DNA from: Prolixibacteraceae bacterium
Lineage (GTDB): Bacteria > Bacteroidota > Bacteroidia > Bacteroidales > Prolixibacteraceae
DNA length: 54,565 nucleotides
Assembly (NCBI GenBank): GCA_947475715.1
Contig: CANJNY010000019.1
Span: 1 to 54,565, forward strand
Direction of reading: 5' to 3'
Part shown: positions 8,071-17,239 of the stretch, piece after piece
How the letters are laid out: each line of letters opens with the position of its first letter
Numbering within the stretch: position 1 is the first letter of the stretch
Translations under genes and position numbers: made by a program
The notes under the pieces: generated by a model
The model's input: the letters and a program-made list of their open reading frames with translations, nothing else
What the model was told of the DNA's origin: nothing
The model's database searches: none

Positions 8071-9873
8071 ATGAAAATTAAATTAGCTCAATATGTAGCT
8101 GATTTCCTGGCCAAGCAAGGGGTTAGTGATATATTTACCATCACAGGTGGTGGTGCAATGCATTTAAATGATGCATTGGGACATCATGAAAAATTGAATT
8201 GTATCTATAACCACCATGAACAGGCATGTGCCATTGCCGCCGAGGGGTATACCAGACTTACCAATAAGTTAGCAATCGTTTGCATTACCAGCGGTCCCGG
8301 AGGGACTAATGCAATCACAGGAGTATTAGGAGGATGGTTAGATTCAATTCCAATGTTTATCATCTCAGGACAAGTAAAACGCGAAACAACGGTTTACGCG
8401 ACCGAGTTGCCGCTTCGTCAATTAGGAGATCAGGAATTTAATATTATCCCCAGCGTTAGTAGTTTTACAAAGTATGCCCAAATAGTAATTAATCCCAATG
8501 ATATTGCTTATCATCTGGAAAAAGCATATCACCTCTGCCGAACCGGAAGAGGTGGACCAGTTTGGCTTGATATCCCATTGGATGTGCAAGCGGCTATTAT
8601 CGAAACAGATGAACTACGACATTTCAATGAAGAGGTAGAAACAAGCTACCTGGAAAAGGCTGTATATGACTCATCGAAGAGTCCTTCGATTATTGAAAAA
8701 ATAAAATCAGCACAAAGGCCTGTAATTTTGGCTGGCACAGGAATCAGATTAGGTGACTCACGCGATGCATTCCTACAATTGATTGAACAGTTTAAGATAC
8801 CTGTGGTAACAGCCTGGAATGCGAATGATTTATTGTGGGATGAGAATCCCTATTATTGTGGAAGACCCGGAACGGTAGGAACAAGAGGCGGTAATTTTGT
8901 AGTTCAAAATTCAGACTTACTTCTGGTTCTTGGTTGCCGATGCAATATTCGTCAGATAAGTTATAATTATCGTCAATGGGCCCCAAAAGCCTATAAAATC
9001 ATTGTTGATATTGATAAATCGGAACTGCTAAAACCAACGATAAGTGCTGATTTACCCATTTGGGCCAATGTGAAAGATTTCATTAATGACCTTCTTAAAT
9101 ATGATTTGAACCTCTGCCACTCTGATTCTCATTCTAAATGGTTAGAATGGTGTCGTACAGTTAATTCTAAATATCCTGCCACTTTACCTGAATATCACAA
9201 TTCCAATGAACTTTTGAATCCCTATGTTTTCGTAAAAGAATTTACTCAGCTATTGAAAGTAGATGATAAGATTATATGTGGAAATGGAAGCGCTTGTGTG
9301 ATTAGTTTCCAGGCAGGTGTGATAAAAAAAGAAACTCGCCTGTTTACAAATTCCGGGTGTGCTGCCATGGGGTACGGTTTCCCGGCATCTATTGGATGTG
9401 CTGTGGCAGAAAAGGGTAAACGCGTAATCTGTTTGGATGGCGATGGTAGTTTTCAGATGAATATTCAGGAGTTACAGACCGTAGTTTACAACAAATTGAA
9501 TCTGAAAATTATTTATCTCAATAATAACGGTTATCATTCTATCCGTCAAACGCAAACTAATGTATTTAAAGATCATCCCTTAGTCGGCGTAGCCGATGGA
9601 AACGGTTTAAGTTTTCCTGATATGGAAAAAATTGCATGGGCCTATGGAATTTCATACATGAAAATTACTTCAGAAGCACAAATTCCTGCTATGATTGATT
9701 TCATCGATAACGATGAACCCGTTTTCTGTGAAGTCATTGTAGACCCTGGCCAAAACTTTGCACCAAAACTGTCATCCAGAATACTTCCGGATGGGACTAT
9801 AATATCACCGGAGATCGATGATATGTTTCCCTTTTTAAGCAGAGAAGAATATGAAACTAATAAACTGCCATAA
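8071..9873 (+). CDS. Thiamine pyrophosphate-dependent enzyme, acetolactate synthase-like (copy 1)
   Basis: This 600-residue protein has the full three-domain layout of the acetolactate synthase/pyruvate oxidase family. The N-terminal Pyr domain carries the cofactor-activating Glu50 in NHHEQ. The middle domain has AGTGIR and a Rossmann-like core. The C-terminal PP domain has GDGSFQ at 457-462 and NN at 484-485, which bind the Mg-diphosphate. Family members decarboxylate a 2-keto acid and transfer the two-carbon unit to an aldehyde or ketone. In glycan loci the flavoenzyme relative YerE builds the branched sugar yersiniose from a CDP-3,6-dideoxy-4-keto sugar, which is suggestive here because CDP-dideoxyhexose genes lie at the left end. 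No small regulatory subunit is present, arguing against housekeeping isoleucine/valine synthesis. Confidence 0.85.
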   Translation: MKIKLAQYVADFLAKQGVSDIFTITGGGAMHLNDALGHHEKLNCIYNHHEQACAIAAEGYTRLTNKLAIVCITSGPGGTNAITGVLGGWLDSIPMFIISGQVKRETTVYATELPLRQLGDQEFNIIPSVSSFTKYAQIVINPNDIAYHLEKAYHLCRTGRGGPVWLDIPLDVQAAIIETDELRHFNEEVETSYLEKAVYDSSKSPSIIEKIKSAQRPVILAGTGIRLGDSRDAFLQLIEQFKIPVVTAWNANDLLWDENPYYCGRPGTVGTRGGNFVVQNSDLLLVLGCRCNIRQISYNYRQWAPKAYKIIVDIDKSELLKPTISADLPIWANVKDFINDLLKYDLNLCHSDSHSKWLEWCRTVNSKYPATLPEYHNSNELLNPYVFVKEFTQLLKVDDKIICGNGSACVISFQAGVIKKETRLFTNSGCAAMGYGFPASIGCAVAEKGKRVICLDGDGSFQMNIQELQTVVYNKLNLKIIYLNNNGYHSIRQTQTNVFKDHPLVGVADGNGLSFPDMEKIAWAYGISYMKITSEAQIPAMIDFIDNDEPVFCEVIVDPGQNFAPKLSSRILPDGTIISPEIDDMFPFLSREEYETNKLP

Positions 9874-9936
9874 ACCCCAATTTCGCTAATATAACTATAT
9901 TAACAATCCTAATTCGGAAACACTTTAAAGTTTTCA

Positions 9937-11298
9937 ATGATAACCCTGCTCAAAAAATTAGCCTTCAAACTCGGATTTAACAAAGCAATTCTTTTTACTA
10001 CCTCAGGTAGTTTAATCAATGCTTTTGGGAGTATATTTACTATAATTTTTATTGTCAGATTCCTGAATGGGGTTGAGCAAGGATTTTATTATACATTTGG
10101 GAGTTTGGTCGCAATACAAGTTTTTTTTGAATTGGGATTAAATGGAATTATCACCCAATATGTCGCGCACGAGACATCAAATCTAAAATTACTCAATGAT
10201 CATAGCTTGGAGGGAGAATCTAAATACAAATCGAGATTGTCATCCCTCCTGCATTTTTGTGTCAAGTGGTACCTAAGCTTTGCAACTGCCCTATTTATAA
10301 CATTAATCATTTTAGGGTTCTACTTCTTTAATAAATATAGTTCAAATACTAACCAGGTTAACTGGATGATTCCATGGATTTTGCTTTCGTTAGGAACAGT
10401 AATGAATTTAATCCTATCTCCAATTATTGCATTTTTACAAGGCTTAGGAGAAGTTAAGGAAATTGCTAAAATTCAAATGTATCAACAAACAGTAAGATTT
10501 CCATTTTTATGGGGAGGATTAATATTTGGAGCCAAATTATACGTCTTAAGCATTAGCTGCTATATCCCCCTATTTATTGCCGTTATTTTAATAGTATCAA
10601 AGTATCGGATATTGCTTTCTAACATATGGTCAACAAACATTATTGAAAAAGTTCATTACCGAAAAGAAATTTTCCCCTATCAATGGAAAATTGCAGTAAG
10701 CTGGATAAGCGGTTATTTTATCTTTCAACTCTTTAATCCGGTTTTATTTGCGACAGAGGGACCGATTGTCGCGGGTCAGATGGGAATGACACTTGCAGCA
10801 CTAAATGGAATATTTTCATTATCCTTTGCCTGGATTACTACTAAAATTCCCCAATTTTCTGGTTTAATAGCTCAGAAACAATACTCTCAGCTGGATAACC
10901 TTTTTAAAACGAACCTAAAACAGTCAGTATTCATAAATTTCAGCGCTTTGACATTCATGATGATTGCCATATTTACGATCCGAAGGTTCAATATTGAATT
11001 AGTCGGAAAACCACTGGGAAACCGTTTTCTTGATTATTTTCCGATGTTATGTATGATGATTCCAGTATTTCTGAATCAATTTACAGCCTCCTGGGCAAGC
11101 TACCTACGATGTCATAAAAGAGAACCCTTTCTGGTTAATTCCCTTGTCGGGGGTGTGCTATGCTCATTCTCAACAATCATATTGGGAAAATATTTCGGAG
11201 TTATCGGTATAACCAATGGATACTGCCTCCTCACCCTATTAATGTTCCCTTGGGGATACTATATATTTAGCACAAAAAAAGTCGAATGGCATGTTTAA
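9937..11298 (+). CDS. Polysaccharide flippase-like membrane protein (Wzx/MATE-like)
   Basis: This 453-residue, strongly hydrophobic protein has about 12 predicted membrane helices, consistent with the PST/MVF flippase fold. The segment GVEQGFYYTFGSLVAIQVFFELGL near residues 43-66 is typical of a Bacteroidota subgroup of O-antigen exporters. It would flip a lipid-linked oligosaccharide across the inner membrane. It sits between two TPP-enzyme genes, and its stop falls inside the longest open frame of the next GT2. The stub at 2351 looks like the start of a similar gene. A second, different flippase is at 14816, so the region carries more than one export route. Confidence 0.82.
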   Translation: MITLLKKLAFKLGFNKAILFTTSGSLINAFGSIFTIIFIVRFLNGVEQGFYYTFGSLVAIQVFFELGLNGIITQYVAHETSNLKLLNDHSLEGESKYKSRLSSLLHFCVKWYLSFATALFITLIILGFYFFNKYSSNTNQVNWMIPWILLSLGTVMNLILSPIIAFLQGLGEVKEIAKIQMYQQTVRFPFLWGGLIFGAKLYVLSISCYIPLFIAVILIVSKYRILLSNIWSTNIIEKVHYRKEIFPYQWKIAVSWISGYFIFQLFNPVLFATEGPIVAGQMGMTLAALNGIFSLSFAWITTKIPQFSGLIAQKQYSQLDNLFKTNLKQSVFINFSALTFMMIAIFTIRRFNIELVGKPLGNRFLDYFPMLCMMIPVFLNQFTASWASYLRCHKREPFLVNSLVGGVLCSFSTIILGKYFGVIGITNGYCLLTLLMFPWGYYIFSTKKVEWHV

Positions 11299-11363
11299 AC
11301 ACAGGTGCTCTTCAAATCACAAAAGTCTTTTCAAAATCTGATTATCCGAACACTAAAGAAATA

Positions 11364-12323
11364 ATGAAAACACCCATTCTCTCTATTTGTATTCCGACAT
11401 ACAACAGAGCTATATATTTAGAAGAAATATTAATTTCAATTATAAGTCAAAGGAGATTTCAGGAAACCAATGATGTAGAGATTGTTATATCAGATAACTG
11501 TTCCGAAGACAACACCACTGAAGTGTGCGAAAAATATATTGAAAAATACTCCGGGAAGATTCGGTATTACAGAAATGATGAAAACATTCACGATGCTAAT
11601 TTTGAAAAAGTACTGTCATACGGGAATGGCGTATTTCTAAAACTTAATAACGATACTCTGAAGCATTATGAAAACACGCTGGATTTAATTATAAGAGTGT
11701 TAATTCAGAATAATATCGATAAAAACATTATTTTCTTCACCAATGGTTACCTAAATTTCTCAACAGAAATTCTTTGTGAAAATTTGAATTCCTTTGTGAA
11801 AAATGCATCCTACTGGACAACGTGGATAGGCAGTTTTGGAATTTGGAAAGAAGATTTTGATAAACTTGAGAATTTTAGCCGAAATTCTAAAAACCAATTG
11901 GTACAAACGGATGTCTTGTTGCGACAAATTAGTTCTGGCAAATCCGCATTAGTCGTAAATATTATACTGTTCGAAGGAATAAAACCAAAATCAAAGGGAG
12001 GATATAATTTCTTCAAGGTCTTTGTTATCCATTATCTGGACCTTTTAGAGGAATATAAGAAAAAGAAACTGCTTTCACGAACAACCTTGTTCAATGAGAA
12101 AACGAAGCTGATGAGATACTTTATAATTCCTTGGGTAAGCGTTTTAACAAGTAATCAAACCGGCTATTCATTCGACATGAAAGGGATGTTTTCGGTAATA
12201 TTCAAGAAATTTAGGTTTCATCCAATTTTATACATAGGCGTATTAATATTCCTGATAAAAAAGATTCAATCATCATTAAAAACAATACCTTTAGTCCAAC
12301 TAAATAGCTCTAAATTAAAATAA
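11364..12323 (+). CDS. Glycosyltransferase family 2 (copy 2 of a paralogous pair)
   Basis: The reading frame is open from ATG 11286, which overlaps the flippase gene, but the ATG at 11364 is the better start: it gives MKTPILSICIPTYNRA, matching the paralogue at 2590, whereas the 26 residues upstream have no counterpart there. From 11364 the protein is 319 residues. SICIPTYNRA sits at 7-16, ISDNCS follows, then LNNDT at the metal-site position. The C-terminal landmarks (SYWTTWIGSFGIW, KGGYN and a hydrophobic tail) match the other copy in order and spacing. The two may transfer related sugars, possibly to different acceptors. Confidence 0.8.
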   Translation: MKTPILSICIPTYNRAIYLEEILISIISQRRFQETNDVEIVISDNCSEDNTTEVCEKYIEKYSGKIRYYRNDENIHDANFEKVLSYGNGVFLKLNNDTLKHYENTLDLIIRVLIQNNIDKNIIFFTNGYLNFSTEILCENLNSFVKNASYWTTWIGSFGIWKEDFDKLENFSRNSKNQLVQTDVLLRQISSGKSALVVNIILFEGIKPKSKGGYNFFKVFVIHYLDLLEEYKKKKLLSRTTLFNEKTKLMRYFIIPWVSVLTSNQTGYSFDMKGMFSVIFKKFRFHPILYIGVLIFLIKKIQSSLKTIPLVQLNSSKLK

Positions 12324-12403
12324 ACATAAATTCATCAGGCATCTTGTTGCTGAGTATTGCTTAGTTATATTCTGATTCTGAAAGCATTAATATTCTCCTT
12401 ATT

Positions 12404-14107
12404 TTGAAAGTCGCCACTTACATAGCCAAATTCCTAAAGATAAAAAAAATCAATACTGTTTTTACTTTACAGGGAGGTACAATCTCAAGAATTCTTGATT
12501 CCATTCATCTCGAAGGTGGGATAAAAATAGTGAGTATGCATCATGAACAGTCAGCCGCAATGGCTGCAGATGCTTATAGCCGAATAACCAATAAACCAGG
12601 TATTGCATTAGCCACCTCCGGACCGGGAGCTACAAATCTTTTAACGGGAATCGGGAATTGCTATTTTGATTCTGTTCCGGCTATATTCATTACCGGGCAG
12701 GTTAACATTGCCGAGCAAAAGGGTGACAGTCATACACGTCAATTAGGTTTTCAGGAAACTGATATTGTAAATATGGCAAGGCCAATAACAAAAGAAGCTA
12801 TCGCTATAAAAAATACCGATGCGGTAATCTCCATATTTGAAAAAGCTTTCAATCTGGCCATATCGGGTCGTCAGGGTCCTGTTTTAGTTGATATTCCCAT
12901 GAATATTCAAAATGAAGAAATTAATGACTTAGCCCCCGATATTAAGGCTATAAACCATAGTAAGAATCGACAAAACATAACAGAATTTTTTTTCAGGTAT
13001 TTACAGGATTTGGAAAATTGTAAGCGTCCATTGATCCTGGTCGGCAGGGGAATTCGAGCTGCCGGATCAGTTGAAGAATTTATTTTGCTCCTTCAAAACT
13101 TCAAGATTCCTGTCGTTACTTCCCTATTGGGCTTGGATGTTTTACCTTTTGTTCATCCTCAGCGAATCGGTTTTATAGGCACTTACGGTAATCGATGGGC
13201 CAATTATGCACTTGATAAGTGTGATCTTTTGCTTGTTTTAGGCAGCCGGATGGATGTTCGACAAACGGGATCAGATATAGCATCTTTTCAGACTGGAAAG
13301 AAAATATATCATGTCGATGTTGAACCAGTTGAACTAAACAACCGGATTAAAGGGTGTGTAACCTTGGAAAGTAATTTAAATGAATTCTTCACTCATATAA
13401 AAGGGATTAATTCTTTATATATTGCACCCTCTGAATGGGTGGCCCGGATAGAAGAGATAAAACTATCCCGCCTTGACATAAATGAATTAGATAACATTAT
13501 TGGCATTAACCCCAATGTTTTTATCCATCAGCTTTCTCAGGTATCTAAACTGGCTAAAGCCTATATCTGTGATGTTGGAAATCATCAAATGTGGTGCGCT
13601 CAATCATTGGAATTAGAAAAAAATCAACAATTTCTAACATCCGCAGGAATGGGTGCCATGGGATATGCATTGCCTGCCGCAATAGGAGCCTCATTTGCAT
13701 TAGGAAAAAGGCCGGTCGTATGTATTGCCGGAGATGGAGGATTTCAAATTAATATTCAGGAATTGCAAACTATCCGTAGAAATAGACTTCCTATAAAAAT
13801 TGTCATCCTCAACAACTACAGCCTTGGTATGATCAGACAGTTTCAGGACAGCTATTTTGAAAGCCGCTATACGTCCTCAGTTTTTGATTATGATGCTCCG
13901 GAATTTGCAAAACTTTCTAAGGCTTATGGCATAGAGTCTTTTTCAATCTCCAGAATAGAAGAAATTGAAATCGGTCTTTCTGAACTCTGGAAGGATCCGG
14001 CTCAGCCATTTCTTCTGGAGGTATCGTTGGATATTTTCACAAATGCTTTTCCAAAGATTATGTTTGGAAAAAAGTTAACAGAAATGGAACCCCAATTAAA
14101 CTCATAA
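12404..14107 (+). CDS. Thiamine pyrophosphate-dependent enzyme, acetolactate synthase-like (copy 2)
   Basis: The 567-residue protein has the same fold as the gene at 8071 but is clearly diverged from it. The activating Glu48 lies in MHHEQ, the middle domain has VGRGIR, and the PP domain has GDGGFQ at 443-448 with NN at 470-471. The frame begins with TTG at 12404; no better in-frame ATG precedes the conserved start of the fold. It lies 80 bp after the GT2, and what follows is a decayed gene. Two different enzymes of this type within 6 kb of a glycan locus, without an acetolactate synthase small subunit, point to sugar or acyl-group synthesis rather than amino-acid metabolism. Confidence 0.83.
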   Translation: MKVATYIAKFLKIKKINTVFTLQGGTISRILDSIHLEGGIKIVSMHHEQSAAMAADAYSRITNKPGIALATSGPGATNLLTGIGNCYFDSVPAIFITGQVNIAEQKGDSHTRQLGFQETDIVNMARPITKEAIAIKNTDAVISIFEKAFNLAISGRQGPVLVDIPMNIQNEEINDLAPDIKAINHSKNRQNITEFFFRYLQDLENCKRPLILVGRGIRAAGSVEEFILLLQNFKIPVVTSLLGLDVLPFVHPQRIGFIGTYGNRWANYALDKCDLLLVLGSRMDVRQTGSDIASFQTGKKIYHVDVEPVELNNRIKGCVTLESNLNEFFTHIKGINSLYIAPSEWVARIEEIKLSRLDINELDNIIGINPNVFIHQLSQVSKLAKAYICDVGNHQMWCAQSLELEKNQQFLTSAGMGAMGYALPAAIGASFALGKRPVVCIAGDGGFQINIQELQTIRRNRLPIKIVILNNYSLGMIRQFQDSYFESRYTSSVFDYDAPEFAKLSKAYGIESFSISRIEEIEIGLSELWKDPAQPFLLEVSLDIFTNAFPKIMFGKKLTEMEPQLNS

Positions 14108-14788
14108 ATAAAAAAAATCGCAGTATTTGCATCTTACTATGCCGCCGAGGACGCAACAAAGACATACCATATCAATCAAAGTAGAGTCAAAGTTGTGAAG
14201 ATGGGAGCAAATAATCTTCAGCCACCAGATCGGATGAATATCGAAAATAAATTAGCAGATAAAACGTGGAACTTTTTTTTATTGGTGTTGATTGAAAAAG
14301 AAAGGGGGAGAACATACATTAAAAACTCTTGACATTCTGACAGAGAAAGGTAATGGTTCCCGCATTGCAGGTTGCGGATGCGCTCCACCAGAAAACCGGG
14401 AGAACATGGATGTGTATCCTTTCTTAAATAAGAATAATGAAGATGATTATAAAATCTTCAAACAACTCCTTGAGTAAGGTCATATCTTTTTATTCCAACA
14501 AGGGCCGAATGTGCAGGGATGGTATTTTTCGAAGCGTCACCATATGGTTTTCCTTCAATCTCAACAGATACGGGTGGTGTATCAAGCTATATAATTAATA
14601 ATGAAATAGGGTATATATTCCCTCATACTGGCAAGGCCGAAGAATATTCAGAATTAATAATCCGACTCTTCGGCAACAGAAAATTATATTCACAAATGGC
14701 CCTTCAATCAAAACAATTATATGAAAGTGAATCAAACCGGAAGGTATGGGCAAAAGAAATTAATGAAATTATACATTGTTCAAAATAA
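14108..14788 (+). pseudogene. Decayed glycosyltransferase family 4 gene
   Basis: Three pieces of one GT4 gene are visible in different frames. Piece one (from 14108) reads KKIAVFASYYAAED and then jumps straight to a KTYHINQSRVKVV...GANN segment normally found near mid-protein, so roughly the first half is deleted; it ends in a TGA near 14330. Piece two (14292-14477) carries TLDILTEKGNGSR and PPENRENMDVYPFL and ends at a stop. Piece three (14519-14788) has the nucleotide-sugar-binding end: FFEASPYGFPSISTDTGG with the family's E-x(7)-E-like region altered, then the C-terminal helix. One large deletion plus at least two frameshifts make a functional product very unlikely. The pieces line up in the order expected for GT4. 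Confidence 0.85.
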
Positions 14789-14815
14789 CTAAACTATTGA
14801 ACTGATTAAAACAAA

Positions 14816-16075
14816 TTGAAAAATCAAATTGTCATTTTAAAAAATCAACTGGAAAAACACAAGGTACTGATTGAAAATTTCTCCTATCTGTCAGTACTGC
14901 AATTGTTCACTATGTTAATTCCATTGATTACTTATCCCTATTTAATCAGGGTTTTAGGGAAAGAATTTTATGGATTAGTAATATTCGCACAGGCAATTGT
15001 TGGATATTTATCAATTTTGGTAAGTCTTGGATTTAATGTATCAGCATCTAAAAAAGTTAGTATTTACAGAAATGATAAAGAAAAACTGAATGAAATTTTT
15101 AGTAGTGTATTAATACTGAAAATTTTTCTATTTCTTCTTTCATTGGTTATATTAGCTATCATACTCCTTTATACTCGCGGAGCTCATGGTTACGAGTCAC
15201 TGTTTTTGTTTTCAATGACAGTATGTATAAATGACATTTTATACCCGTCGTGGTACTTCCAGGGGATTGAAAAAATGAAATATATAACCTACCTGACTCT
15301 TGTTAGCAGACTAACATTTATGGTTTTGATATTTTTCCTGATAAAAATTCCTTCTGATTATATTTGGGTACCGGTAATCTATGGAATTGGTTACATTTTG
15401 TCAGGAATAATATCATTCTATATCATTTTTGTAAAGCACAAAATTAAGCTAGGTTTCCAAAAGTTCAGAACTTTAAAAATTTATTTATTTGATTCTTTTC
15501 CGATCTTCGTATCAAATATATCTGTACTACTATATGTTAGCACAAACAAAGTTCTTACAGGTGCACTATTAGGCATGGAACAGGTGGCCTACTATGATCT
15601 TGCAGAAAAAATTATTTCGGTTTTAAAAACACCTACTAATATTCTGGGAGCGACGCTCTTCCCTAAGTTCAATCACGATAAAAACATTAGATTTGCAAAA
15701 AAAATACTTAAACTTTCAGTTATAGGAAATCTGATTTTATTCATTCTTACTTTAATATTTTCAAAACATATTGTCTTACTTTTGGGAGGGAAGTCGATGG
15801 AAAATGCCTATATCATTGTTGATATTCTTGCATTAACAATTCCTATTATCGCCACAGGCAGCATTCTTGTACTTTCAATGCTATTACCATTTAATAAGGA
15901 AAAATCTTTTCTCCTTATCGTTGTCTCATCAGCCATACTTTATTTCATAGCTATATTGATGCTTATATCGTTAAATAATTTCACATTAATTAATATCTCT
16001 ATTCTAATTGTGATTATCGAACTTTATGTGACGATTGTTTCCTACGTGATATGCAAAAAACATCAGATAATATAA
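14816..16075 (+). CDS. O-antigen/polysaccharide flippase (Wzx, RfbX-like)
   Basis: This 419-residue integral membrane protein has about 12 hydrophobic helices. The N-terminal pattern TMLIPLITYPYLIRVLGKEFYGLVIFA is, from memory, typical of the RfbX/Wzx branch of the PST family, which flips undecaprenyl-linked repeat units. It differs from the protein at 9937 and is probably the flippase paired with the Wzy-like protein at 20365. The start is TTG at 14816, 27 bp after the GT4 relic. It is followed after 57 bp by glf. Confidence 0.87.
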   Translation: MKNQIVILKNQLEKHKVLIENFSYLSVLQLFTMLIPLITYPYLIRVLGKEFYGLVIFAQAIVGYLSILVSLGFNVSASKKVSIYRNDKEKLNEIFSSVLILKIFLFLLSLVILAIILLYTRGAHGYESLFLFSMTVCINDILYPSWYFQGIEKMKYITYLTLVSRLTFMVLIFFLIKIPSDYIWVPVIYGIGYILSGIISFYIIFVKHKIKLGFQKFRTLKIYLFDSFPIFVSNISVLLYVSTNKVLTGALLGMEQVAYYDLAEKIISVLKTPTNILGATLFPKFNHDKNIRFAKKILKLSVIGNLILFILTLIFSKHIVLLLGGKSMENAYIIVDILALTIPIIATGSILVLSMLLPFNKEKSFLLIVVSSAILYFIAILMLISLNNFTLINISILIVIIELYVTIVSYVICKKHQII

Positions 16076-16132
16076 ATTTCAAAACTCATAATATAATAAA
16101 GTTAATGAACGAGTTGCAATTTCAACACAAGG

Positions 16133-17239
16133 ATGAGATATAATTACCTTATCGTAGGTTCCGGTCTGTATGGAGCTGTTTTTGCGCATGAAATGACTAA
16201 GATAGGAAGAAAATGTCTTGTTATAGATAAACGCTCTCATATCGGAGGAAACGTATTTACTGAAAATATTGAAGGGATAAATGTCCATCGTTACGGTGCA
16301 CACATATTTCATACCAGTGATAAGCAAATCTGGGATTATGTCAATTCATTTGTAGCGTTCAATCGCTATACAAATTCACCAATTGCCAATTATAAGGGTG
16401 AATTATATAACCTTCCCTTTAATATGAATACCTTCTATCAACTTTGGAAGGTAAAAACACCGGAAGAAGCGAGGAAAAAAATTAAAGAACAATGCGAAAA
16501 GTTTACACATATAACAAATCCCCAAAATCTGGAGGAACAAGCTTTAGTCTTAGGTGGTGAGGATATCTATCAAAAACTGATAAAAGGATATACTGAGAAA
16601 CAATGGGGAAGACCGGCAAATCAAATACCCGCCTTTATTATAAAACGACTCCCATTTAGGTTTACTTTTGACAATAACTATTTCAACGATACTTACCAGG
16701 GTATACCTATAGGTGGTTATACAAAACTTATTGAAAAACTCCTGGAAGGGATCGAAGTTAAGACAGGGGTAAATTACTTTGAGCATAAAAATACATTTGA
16801 TATTCAGGCAGAAAAAATAGTATTTACAGGAAAAATTGATGAATTTTTTGATTACTGCTATGGTAAACTTGAATACAGAAGTCTATACTTCGAGCATCAA
16901 CTATTGGATATTCCAGATTTCCAGGGAAATGCAGTGGTAAACTATACTGACCACGATACTCCATTTACCCGAATCCTGGAACATAAACATTTTGAATTTG
17001 GAACTCAGGAAAAAACAATTGTTACGAAAGAGTTTCCACACGAATATTCCACAGATAACGAACCATATTACCCCATAAATGACGCAATAAACCAAAATAT
17101 TTTAGAAAAATATCAGGAATTAAGTTTATCAGTACCAAGAATAATTTTTGGAGGCAGATTAGCCGAATATAAATATTATGATATGCATCAGGTCATCGCT
17201 AATGCATTGGAAAAAGTAAAAAAACAAGGCCATGAGTGA
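16133..17239 (+). CDS. glf: UDP-galactopyranose mutase
   Basis: The 368-residue flavoenzyme interconverts UDP-galactopyranose and UDP-galactofuranose. Diagnostic features are the FAD-binding GSGLYGA at 9-15, the IDKRSHIGGN stretch at 31-40, RYGAHIFHT at 53-61 and GYTEKQWG at 152-159, all standard for bacterial Glf, as is the length. The last eight bases overlap the next gene, so the two are probably translationally coupled. Its presence indicates that the glycan contains galactofuranose. Confidence 0.96.
   Translation: MRYNYLIVGSGLYGAVFAHEMTKIGRKCLVIDKRSHIGGNVFTENIEGINVHRYGAHIFHTSDKQIWDYVNSFVAFNRYTNSPIANYKGELYNLPFNMNTFYQLWKVKTPEEARKKIKEQCEKFTHITNPQNLEEQALVLGGEDIYQKLIKGYTEKQWGRPANQIPAFIIKRLPFRFTFDNNYFNDTYQGIPIGGYTKLIEKLLEGIEVKTGVNYFEHKNTFDIQAEKIVFTGKIDEFFDYCYGKLEYRSLYFEHQLLDIPDFQGNAVVNYTDHDTPFTRILEHKHFEFGTQEKTIVTKEFPHEYSTDNEPYYPINDAINQNILEKYQELSLSVPRIIFGGRLAEYKYYDMHQVIANALEKVKKQGHE

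Noticed and set aside
11286-11363. Upstream start for the second GT2
   Set aside because: The 26 added residues overlap the flippase gene and have no match in the paralogue at 2590, which begins just before the SICIPTYN motif.
14292-14477. Open frame considered as a small gene
   Set aside because: Its peptide aligns with the middle of GT4 proteins and continues in other frames on both sides; it is part of the relic at 14108-14788.
14519-14788. Open frame considered as an independent glycosyltransferase
   Set aside because: It holds only the C-terminal donor part of a GT4 protein and lacks an acceptor domain; part of the same relic.
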